This document shows, piece after piece, positions 57,685-64,000 of a DNA stretch of 64,000 nucleotides. The notes beneath the pieces were generated by a model that was not told the DNA's origin, ran no database searches, and was given only the letters and a program-made list of their open reading frames with translations. The stretch's first letter is position 1. Each line of letters begins with the position of its first letter. Source of the stretch: Pseudonocardia sp. DSM 110487 (lineage in GTDB: Bacteria; Actinomycetota; Actinomycetes; Mycobacteriales; Pseudonocardiaceae); the NCBI RefSeq assembly GCF_019468565.1, contig NZ_CP080521.1:5456001-5520000 (forward strand), given 5' to 3'. A program made the translations under genes and the position numbers.

Positions 57685-60162
57685 CTAGACCCAGGTCCAT
57701 GGGCGCACGGCGTTCGCCCGATCCACCAGAAGCACCCGCTGTGCCCGGTCGGACGCGAGTCGCGCCGAGGCGCGCAGGCTCGCCTCGAGGGCCAGCCGCA
57801 GCGCCCGCTCGTTCCACGGGCATTCGAGCAGCGGCGCCCCGGCGGCACCGTTCGGGGCGAGCTCGACCGCCCCCTCGAACAGGCGGGTGCGCACGCGCTG
57901 CGCGGTGGCCGCGTCGAGGTGCAGCCCCTCGACCCGCGCAGCCGCCGACCGCAGGTCGTCCTCTCCGGGATCGGCGCCGAACCGGCCGGAGAGCGTCACC
58001 TCCACCGCGGCGAGCTGGGCGACCACGTACGCGCTCGACGAGTCGGGCACGGCGTCGAGCGCCGCGAGCGCCCCCGCGCGGTCACCGGCCCGCACCCGCA
58101 CCCGCGCCAGCCCGAACGCCGCGTCGCCCACGCCGGGATCGGGCCGGGCCACGAGTGCGTAGTAGCGGCCCGCCGGCTCGTCGCGGCCCGCGCACTCCGA
58201 GGCCGCTGCGAGCGCCAGCTTGGGCGCCGCCTCGCCGGGCAGGGTGGAGTACACGGTGTCGAACGCGGCGCACGCCGCGTCGATGCGGCCCTCGACGAGC
58301 GCCGCGACGCCTCGGAACCAGTCCAGTCGCCAGTCGTCGGCTTCCTCCTCGGAGTCCTCGGCGGCGAGTGCGTCGAGCACCATCGTGGCCGCCGCCGCGT
58401 CGGAGGCGTCGAGGTGGGCGCGCACGAGGGCGAGCTGCAGCGCGCGGCTGGACTTCGGCGCCGCGGCGAGCACCCGCTCCACGTCGGCAGGGGTGCTGGG
58501 CGCGGCCGCCGCGAGCAGGCCGGCGGCCGGATCGTCGCGGTCGACCAGCGGTACCGGCAGCAGCGCGGCCACGCGCTCGGGGTCCGGCCGGCCCGGGTCG
58601 GCTTCGCCGCCGGTGTCGCCGCCGGGCCCCGCGCCGACGAGCAGCCCGGGCGCGAAGGTGCCGCGCGGTGGCCCGAACACCGTGGAGACCGCGGGCGGCA
58701 CCGGGTCGTGCTCGCCGGACTCGTCGCCGGTGCCTTCCGCGCGGTCGGTAGCGATCACCTCGCGCAGCACGCCGCCGAGTTGCTCGGCCATCTCGTCGGC
58801 CGTCTCGAACCGGCGCAGCGGGTCGGGGTCGGTGGCCCGCAGGAGCAGCCGGTGGAACGACTCGTGCCGCGCGAGCACCGGATGCTCTCCCGGGTCGGGG
58901 ATCGGGGTCGGCACGCCCCGCCGCGTCGGCGGGAGCGCGAGGGCGAGCACGGCGAGCGTGCGGCCGACCGTGTGTACGTCCGAGCTCGGGGTCGGCCCGT
59001 TGTCCTTGCGCGTCCTGTCGCCGATCTCGGGTGCCTGGTAGCCCACGGTGCCCCAGACGTCGCTGGCCTGGTCGTCGAACCCGATCACGGCACCGAGGTC
59101 GATCAGCTTGAGCTGCCGGTCGTACTGGATCACGTTCTCGGGTTTGAAGTCGCAGTACGCAAGGCCGTTCGCGTGCAGGTAGCCGAGCGCGGGCAGCGCC
59201 TCCAGCATGTACGCGATCGCGCGCGGCACCGGCATCGGGTCGAGCGTGCGATCCGGGCGGCGGCGGACCTCCATCAGCTGCTTGAGCGAGGAACCGCCCA
59301 CGTACTCCATCACGATGTAGCCGACGGGGGTGCCGTCCTCGTCGGGGTGCTGCACGAAGTTGTGGATCGTGACGATGTTCGGGTGGTTCACCTGGGCGAG
59401 GAACCGCCGCTCCGCCACGGCGGCGGCCATCGCGTGGGCGTCACCTGAGTTGAGGAGACCCTTGAGCACCACCCAGCGGTTCTCCACGTTCAGGTCGGTG
59501 GCGAGGTAGATCCATCCGAGACCGCCGTAGGCGAGGCAGCCCTGTACCTCGTACTGGCCCGCGACGACCGTGCCCGGCCCGAGCTTCGGGGTGAACGAGA
59601 ACCGCGTGCCGTCGTGCGGGCAGAATCCCTCGGCGCGCCCTGGCCGGTCGTCCTTCGACCGGCCGACGGGCTTGTGGCAGGTGCTGCAGAAGCGCTTCTC
59701 CTCCGGCACCTCGGGGTCGGTGAGCAGGGCGCTCGCCGGGTCGACCTTGGGCACCGCCGGCACCTCGACGAGGCCAGCGCCGAGGCGGCTGCGCGTGCTG
59801 CCGGTGGTGGTGCGGCCCGATCCGCGGCGGGACGGTCGGCTGCCGCCGCTGCTGGTGGACCAGCCGCTCGGTCGGCTGGACGGCCCGGTGGACGGAGCGG
59901 TGGACGGGGCGGTGGACGGGGCCGTTGACGGTCCGGACGCCGGGTCGCCGGTGGGCGCCAGCCCGCACGTGTCGCACCATCCGTCGTCGATGGTGCCGTC
60001 GCAACCCTTGCGGTCGCAGGGTTGCCCGGCACCCGGTGCGGAGGACGCCGCGGGGGCGGCCGTTGCCGTGCTGGTGGTGGGCGCCAGCCCGCAGGTGTCG
60101 CACCACCCGTCCTCGATCGTGCCGTCGCAGCCGGGGCGGTCGCAGGACTGTGGCGCGGTCAT
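57685..60162 (-). CDS. pknG: Serine/threonine protein kinase PknG
   Basis: 825 residues from ATG 60162 (overlaps the upstream stop by 4 bp). Two extra N-terminal zinc ribbons (CDRPGCDGTIEDGWCDTCGL and a near copy), a Ser/Thr/Pro linker, then the PknG rubredoxin-like module (KRFCSTCHKPVG; GFCPHDGTRFSF). The kinase domain runs from VAGQYEVQGCLAYGGLGWIY with Lys in WVVLKGLL, through YCDFKPENV (non-RD catalytic loop, as in PknG) and LIDLGAVIG. A C-terminal TPR-rich domain (about 520-825) completes the family layout. PknG senses amino-acid supply through GlnH/GlnX and controls 2-oxoglutarate/glutamate metabolism via FHA proteins in mycobacteria and corynebacteria. The TAG stop lies in the CTAG flanking the MITE. 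Confidence 0.95.
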   Translation of the reverse strand: MTAPQSCDRPGCDGTIEDGWCDTCGLAPTTSTATAAPAASSAPGAGQPCDRKGCDGTIDDGWCDTCGLAPTGDPASGPSTAPSTAPSTAPSTGPSSRPSGWSTSSGGSRPSRRGSGRTTTGSTRSRLGAGLVEVPAVPKVDPASALLTDPEVPEEKRFCSTCHKPVGRSKDDRPGRAEGFCPHDGTRFSFTPKLGPGTVVAGQYEVQGCLAYGGLGWIYLATDLNVENRWVVLKGLLNSGDAHAMAAAVAERRFLAQVNHPNIVTIHNFVQHPDEDGTPVGYIVMEYVGGSSLKQLMEVRRRPDRTLDPMPVPRAIAYMLEALPALGYLHANGLAYCDFKPENVIQYDRQLKLIDLGAVIGFDDQASDVWGTVGYQAPEIGDRTRKDNGPTPSSDVHTVGRTLAVLALALPPTRRGVPTPIPDPGEHPVLARHESFHRLLLRATDPDPLRRFETADEMAEQLGGVLREVIATDRAEGTGDESGEHDPVPPAVSTVFGPPRGTFAPGLLVGAGPGGDTGGEADPGRPDPERVAALLPVPLVDRDDPAAGLLAAAAPSTPADVERVLAAAPKSSRALQLALVRAHLDASDAAAATMVLDALAAEDSEEEADDWRLDWFRGVAALVEGRIDAACAAFDTVYSTLPGEAAPKLALAAASECAGRDEPAGRYYALVARPDPGVGDAAFGLARVRVRAGDRAGALAALDAVPDSSSAYVVAQLAAVEVTLSGRFGADPGEDDLRSAAARVEGLHLDAATAQRVRTRLFEGAVELAPNGAAGAPLLECPWNERALRLALEASLRASARLASDRAQRVLLVDRANAVRPWTWV
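59887..59934. repeat. Tandem 12-bp repeat in the pknG linker
   Basis: Four 12-bp units of the form GGTGGACGGGGC (the last diverged) encode repeated Ala-Pro-Ser-Thr in the Ser/Thr-rich linker between the zinc ribbons and the rubredoxin module of PknG. Copy number could vary between strains; the Thr/Ser residues are candidate autophosphorylation sites. Confidence 0.7.
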
Positions 60163-61376
60163 GCGGTCCTCCCTGTCGAGCCGTCGCCGGTGGCCATGAG
60201 CCGCTGGTAGGCCACGAGGGCCCGGGTGGCGGCCGCGAGGTCGGCGGGGCGGGTCCACAGCAGGCGGCGGACGTCGGCGTCGACGGCGAGCAGGTCGGGG
60301 CGTTCGGAGACGCCGAGCCGGCCGGCCTTGGCCCGGTAGGCCTCGAATCGGCCGCGCAGCTCGGTGCGCCGTTCGAGGAGCCCGTCGGCGAGCGCCTGCG
60401 CCCTGCGCACCTCCGCGGCCGCCGCATCCACGTCGGCTTCCAGCCCGGCCAGGGCCTGGGCGCGCGCCGGCCAGCCGCTGCGGCTCGGCAACCGTCCGTC
60501 GATCAGCGCGGTGAGCACGCCCCGCAGCGCGTCGGCGCGGTCGGGTGGCGCGTCGAGCGGGGCCGTGACCACGAGCTCCTGGGCGCGTAGCCGCACCTGC
60601 TCCGCGGCGGCGCGGGCCGCCTCGAGCTCCGCGAGCGCGGCGCCGACGCGGGCGAGCCGGTCGTTCCACGCATCGCGCGCGGCGGCGGTGCGGGCGAGGT
60701 CGGCGGTGAGGGCGTCGACGCGCGCCCCGAGCTCGGCGAGCGCGGCGTCAGGTGGCGCGTCGGCGAGGGAGAGCGGATCGGTCGTGCACCGGGAGGTGAG
60801 CTCCTCGACCTTGCTGGTCAGCTCGGCCACACGGGTGTCCTCGAGGTCGGCGGCCAGTTGCCGGGCCGCCCGCAGGCGCTCAGCGAGCGGGCCGATCGCG
60901 GCGAGGAACTTCTCGTGCAGGTCGTGGGCGGCGACGAACAGTGCGTGCACCCGGTCGAACGCCGCGTCCATCCGGTCGGCGAGATCGGCGAGGGTGATCG
61001 AGTCGACGCGTTCGACGGTGCCGGTCAGTTTGCGCTCGACGACGGAGCGCCCCACCTCGATGGACGGTTCGCGCAGCAACCGGTGCAGCTCGGGATCGTC
61101 CGCGCCGCGGGCGAGTGCGTCGCGGGCGGCGGCCACCACCCGCCGGTAGGTGTCGAAGTCCTGCCAGAGTCCGGCGAGATCGGCGCTCGCCTGCGTCCAC
61201 TCCCGTGACGTGCGGCCGGTGAGGCGGCTCGTGGACAGCAGCGCGTGACCGGGATGCTGCTCCAGCTCGACCAGCGACGTCGCGATCCGTCCCTCGGCGA
61301 CGGCGCGCCGCGCCAGCTCCGCCTCCAGCCCTCCGACGGGCCTTCCGATCGGCGCGGCGCCACTTCCGCCTGTCAT
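60159..61376 (-). CDS. Coiled-coil protein, first gene of the pknG operon
   Basis: 405 residues, no recognised catalytic family. Strongly Ala/Leu/Arg/Glu-rich with long heptad-like helices, for example RLRAARQLAADLEDTRVAEL followed by SKVEELTS, AALAELEAARAAAEQVRLRA, and AAAAEVRRAQALADGLLERR. No signal peptide or membrane span, so cytoplasmic. It overlaps pknG by 4 bp, so it is translationally coupled to the kinase and probably a scaffold or substrate of it. Start ATG 61376 with GGGGG immediately upstream; divergent from the oxidoreductase gene across 144 bases. Confidence 0.75.
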   Translation of the reverse strand: MTGGSGAAPIGRPVGGLEAELARRAVAEGRIATSLVELEQHPGHALLSTSRLTGRTSREWTQASADLAGLWQDFDTYRRVVAAARDALARGADDPELHRLLREPSIEVGRSVVERKLTGTVERVDSITLADLADRMDAAFDRVHALFVAAHDLHEKFLAAIGPLAERLRAARQLAADLEDTRVAELTSKVEELTSRCTTDPLSLADAPPDAALAELGARVDALTADLARTAAARDAWNDRLARVGAALAELEAARAAAEQVRLRAQELVVTAPLDAPPDRADALRGVLTALIDGRLPSRSGWPARAQALAGLEADVDAAAAEVRRAQALADGLLERRTELRGRFEAYRAKAGRLGVSERPDLLAVDADVRRLLWTRPADLAAATRALVAYQRLMATGDGSTGRTA

Positions 61377-61520
61377 CCCCCGGTCACGCCCCCAGCCCGC
61401 AGCACCCCATCGTGTCGGCAGAGTAGCGCGATCAGCGTCACCGAGGGATGGCTCTGAGCGACGGTTTCACAACGGGCAGACTGATCACTGCTTTCAGATC
61501 GTCGCAGCGGAGGGGCCTTC

Positions 61521-62717
61521 ATGTTCTCGATCGGGTTCGTCGGGGCCGGCCAGTTCGCCGGCCAGTTCACCGAGCTGTTCCACAAGCACCCCGGCGTCAG
61601 CGCCGTGCACGTCACGGACGTGATCCCCGAGCGGGCCGCAGAGCTCGTGGCGCTACAGGACCTCGCCGGCACGTACCAGAGCTTCGAGGACATGCTGGCG
61701 TCCGACGTCGACGCCGTCGCGATCTTCACGCAGCGGTGGACGCACGCCCCGCTGGTACTGAAGGCACTGGAGGCGGGCAAACACGTCTACTCCGCGGTGC
61801 CGATGGCGATCACGGCCGACGAGATCGGCGCGATCATCGAGGCGGTTCGCGCCACCGGGCTCACCTACATGATGGGCGAGACGAGTTACTACCACCCGGC
61901 CACGGTGTTCGCCCGCAGGAAGCTCGCCGAGGGCGCGTTCGGGCGGATCTTCTACGCCGAGGGCGACTACGTGCACGACATGGACCTCGGCTTCTACGCC
62001 GCCTACCAGTTCAGCGGTGGGGAGAACTGGAAGGCCACGGCCAGCTACCCGCCGATGCTCTACCCGACACACGCGATCGGCGGAGTGCTCGGCGCCGTGC
62101 CGACACATGCGGTGAGCGTGAGCTGCATCGGGGTGCGCGACCAGCGGGGCGACGGGGTGTTCGACCGGGAGATCAGCCAGTTCGGCAACGACTTCTCGAA
62201 CGCCACCGCCCTCTTCGAGCTCGCCGACGGCGGGGTGATGCGCACCAACGAGATGCGGCGGGTGGGCTACCCGTCGCACATCCGCGAGTCCCGGTTCCGG
62301 TTCTTCGGCACGGAGGGCAGCTTCGAGCAGCTCGCGACCGTCGGCCTCTGGCAGGACAAGGAGAAGGTCACCGACGTCACCGCCGAGCTGGAGGCAGGCT
62401 CCGGCGGCCTGTCGGTGGACGACCCGTCCCTCGCGCACGTCGCCCCCGAGCTGCGGCCCGCGTTCGTCTCGGGCCACGCGCCGGTGCACGACGTCGCGCG
62501 GCTGCCGGCGAGCTACCACGGCGCCCACAACGGCCACGAGGGCAGTCACCAGTTCCTCGCCGACGACTTCGTCCGCGCGGTGGAGACCGGCACCCTGGCC
62601 ACGGTGAACGCGTGGATGGCCGCCCGGTTCACCCTGCCCGGCATCGTCGCGCACGAGTCGGCGCTGCGCGGTGGCGAGCGGCTGCCGATCCCCGACTTCG
62701 GCGACCCGCCCGCCTGA
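61521..62717 (+). CDS. Gfo/Idh/MocA-family oxidoreductase
   Basis: 398 residues from ATG 61521 with GGAGGGG upstream. N-terminal Rossmann fold (FSIGFVGAGQFAGQF, then VDAVAIFTQRWTHAPLVLKA). The usual E-K-P catalytic triplet after the fifth strand reads A-V-P here (GKHVYSAVPMAITADEIG), so the conserved Lys is missing. The C-terminal domain has YYHPATVFARRKLAEGAFGR, YPTHAIGGVLGAVPTHAVSV with the conserved His, and a long region up to PDFGDPP. Relatives oxidise sugars, inositols or their derivatives with NAD(P). The substrate is unknown and the missing Lys makes the reaction uncertain. Confidence 0.88.
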   Translation: MFSIGFVGAGQFAGQFTELFHKHPGVSAVHVTDVIPERAAELVALQDLAGTYQSFEDMLASDVDAVAIFTQRWTHAPLVLKALEAGKHVYSAVPMAITADEIGAIIEAVRATGLTYMMGETSYYHPATVFARRKLAEGAFGRIFYAEGDYVHDMDLGFYAAYQFSGGENWKATASYPPMLYPTHAIGGVLGAVPTHAVSVSCIGVRDQRGDGVFDREISQFGNDFSNATALFELADGGVMRTNEMRRVGYPSHIRESRFRFFGTEGSFEQLATVGLWQDKEKVTDVTAELEAGSGGLSVDDPSLAHVAPELRPAFVSGHAPVHDVARLPASYHGAHNGHEGSHQFLADDFVRAVETGTLATVNAWMAARFTLPGIVAHESALRGGERLPIPDFGDPPA

Positions 62718-62724
62718 TGCCCAC

Positions 62725-62768
62725 TCGTGAGTGGATACGCGAGCTATGGCGCGCGTATCCACTCACGA
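62725..62768. terminator. Bidirectional terminator hairpin
   Basis: Perfect 17-bp arms, TCGTGAGTGGATACGCG (62725-62741) and its complement (62752-62768), with a 10-base loop. It sits between the converging stops of the oxidoreductase and APC permease genes, the expected place for a shared terminator. No T-tract. Confidence 0.8.
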
Positions 62769-62779
62769 CCTGGGGGTGG

Positions 62780-64000
62780 CTAGACCTCGTCGAAGATCCG
62801 GCCCATGTCGGCCCACACGTCCCGCCGGTACCGCCAGGTCCAGGCGGCCACCGCCAGGCCGGCGGCGGTGATGGCGAGGCAGACCCACGGCACCATCGCC
62901 ACCTGCGGCGGGATCGGCACGTCGGGCGCGGCGGGCACGAACGAGTAGTACACGCCGCCCACGACGGCCAGTGCCCCGACCACCGCGGCGAGCACGCCAG
63001 TCACGGTGAACCCCGGCCGCCCGGTGCGCCTGCCCTGCGCCGCACCGGCGATCCCGAGCAGCAGGTACACGCCCATCACGAGGGGCGTGCCGATGCCGGC
63101 GAGGAAGGTGAACAGGAAGACGCCGCCGGTTTGCCCGGAGTCGATGCCGCCCGCGATCGCGACCTGGCTCTCCCGACTGGTGAGGAGCACCGACACGGCG
63201 GCGAGCAGTACCCACACCGCGAGGTCGAGCCCGATCGCCCGCCACGGCGTGCCCCACCGCGGGTGCAGCGTGCCCAGCCAGGCGGGCAGCACCCGCTCGC
63301 GGCCCATTGCGAACAGCACCCGCGAGACCGCGATGTGCACCCCGAGCGCGCAGAACAGGCTCGCCAGAGCCGCGCAGGCCAGCACGACCGCGCCGACCGC
63401 CTCGTTCGGGGCCACGGCGGCCAGCCCGGCGACGGACGTCGGCCAGTCGGTGGACGCCTGCTGCACGCCGAACCCGATCGCCGTCGCGTAGGTGATCACC
63501 AGGTAGAACAGGCCCGCCACGACGATCGACCCGATGATCGCGCGCGGGATGGCCCGCCGCGGGTCGCGGGTCTCCTCCGACAGCACGGCGCTGGCCTCGG
63601 CCCCCGTGAACGACAGCATCGCGAACGACAGGCCGAAGAGCACGCCCGTCCACGAGACGCCCGCCGCGGACGGCCAGAACGCGGCCAGGTCGAGGCTGCG
63701 GCCCGGGTCGGCCACCGGCGTGGTCCCGTCGATCACGCTGACGGCCGGCGACCCGATCGCGATGACGACCACGGCGACGACGAGCAGCGCGACCATCGTG
63801 ACCAGCAGGATCACCAGCTGGGTCCGGGTGGAGGCCCGGATGTCGAACAGGCTCATCAGCGCGATGACGACGAGCCCGGCGAGGGAGAACCAGTACCAGG
63901 CCGGGTCGGCGCCGGTGAGCAGCGCGACGAGGCTCGCCGTGAAGAACCCGAAGCCCCACAGCACCGCGCCGCCGAGCACGAGGAACGCCGCGGCGTAGCA
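62780..64000 (-). CDS. APC-family permease (partial, N-terminus missing)
   Basis: 406 codons visible; the frame remains open at the right edge, so the start is outside the window. About ten hydrophobic segments. SFAMLSFTGAEASAVLSEET (the conserved helix-6 region with following loop DPRRAIPRA), ALGVHIAVSRVLFAMGRERV and LPAWLGTLHPRWGTPWRAIG place it in the amino acid-polyamine-organocation family. Nine-residue C-terminal tail MGRIFDEV-like. Likely imports an amino acid or amine; substrate unknown. The stop is CTAG-embedded next to the terminator hairpin. Confidence 0.88.
   Translation of the reverse strand, partial: CYAAAFLVLGGAVLWGFGFFTASLVALLTGADPAWYWFSLAGLVVIALMSLFDIRASTRTQLVILLVTMVALLVVAVVVIAIGSPAVSVIDGTTPVADPGRSLDLAAFWPSAAGVSWTGVLFGLSFAMLSFTGAEASAVLSEETRDPRRAIPRAIIGSIVVAGLFYLVITYATAIGFGVQQASTDWPTSVAGLAAVAPNEAVGAVVLACAALASLFCALGVHIAVSRVLFAMGRERVLPAWLGTLHPRWGTPWRAIGLDLAVWVLLAAVSVLLTSRESQVAIAGGIDSGQTGGVFLFTFLAGIGTPLVMGVYLLLGIAGAAQGRRTGRPGFTVTGVLAAVVGALAVVGGVYYSFVPAAPDVPIPPQVAMVPWVCLAITAAGLAVAAWTWRYRRDVWADMGRIFDEV

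Noticed and set aside
57521..57823. Small open frames across the MITE ends
   Set aside because: They arise from the inverted terminal repeats, which encode the same residues at both ends; no independent coding evidence.
1..64000. CRISPR arrays, tRNA and rRNA genes
   Set aside because: No regularly spaced direct repeats with spacers, no T-loop-like sequences in a cloverleaf context, and no rRNA-like sequence seen by eye. A covariance search was not possible.

Overview
The window is very GC-rich, gene-dense DNA with many GTG starts and 4-base start/stop overlaps. Gene content points to an actinomycete, most likely of the Pseudonocardiaceae (Pseudonocardia-like): a mycothiol-type maleylpyruvate isomerase homologue, DUF1707 and DUF3040 proteins, a DUF5753 helix-turn-helix regulator beside a DUF574-type methyltransferase, a fused indolepyruvate:ferredoxin oxidoreductase, and the GlnX/GlnH/PknG set. 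The genus is inference. I saw no rRNA, tRNA or CRISPR array.

Layout. 1-3.8 kb: a sugar ABC importer (two permeases and a lipoprotein) divergent from a LacI regulator, with a well-formed promoter and tandem operators between them. 3.9-7.5 kb: a mycothiol-type enzyme, a PASTA penicillin-binding protein and a DUF1707 protein. 7.5-11.6 kb: a trypsin-STAND-propeller protein. 11.6-16.1 kb (minus strand): KDPG aldolase, KDG kinase, an Nramp-like transporter and a pirin, then an Lrp regulator divergent from the fused oxidoreductase (16.2-19.7 kb). 19.7-24.1 kb: a heterodimeric ABC exporter and an L,D-transpeptidase. 24-28.6 kb: RidA, a DUF3040 protein, a flippase fused to a phosphotransferase-like domain, and TetR facing a small hypothetical gene. 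28.6-29.3 kb holds no gene but three hairpins. 29.3-33.3 kb: mtnA, a DoxX-like protein, and a MarR/MFS pair on a strikingly palindromic divergent promoter. 33.3-40 kb: a sulfatase-fold membrane enzyme, a two-gene permease, an amino acid permease, and TPR and LysM proteins. 40-47.3 kb: a fused ABC exporter, a DUF5753 regulator, an NCS1 permease and a methyltransferase. 47.3-50.2 kb: a secreted beta-helix protein with an acyltransferase-SGNH enzyme.

50.4-61.4 kb is the most interesting part. glnX-glnH, the membrane and periplasmic arm of an amino-acid sensing route known from mycobacteria, faces a five-gene operon: coiled-coil protein, PknG kinase, PP2C phosphatase, VWA protein and zinc-ribbon/FHA protein. 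Kinase, phosphatase, VWA and FHA together look like a complete phospho-signalling module attached to GlnH/GlnX/PknG. Two mobile elements lie inside it: an IS1182-type insertion sequence at the glnH stop codon and a 160-bp MITE-like element at the pknG stop codon, both flanked by CTAG. The ancestral junctions can be reconstructed.

The window ends with a Gfo/Idh/MocA oxidoreductase, a bidirectional terminator and a truncated APC permease.
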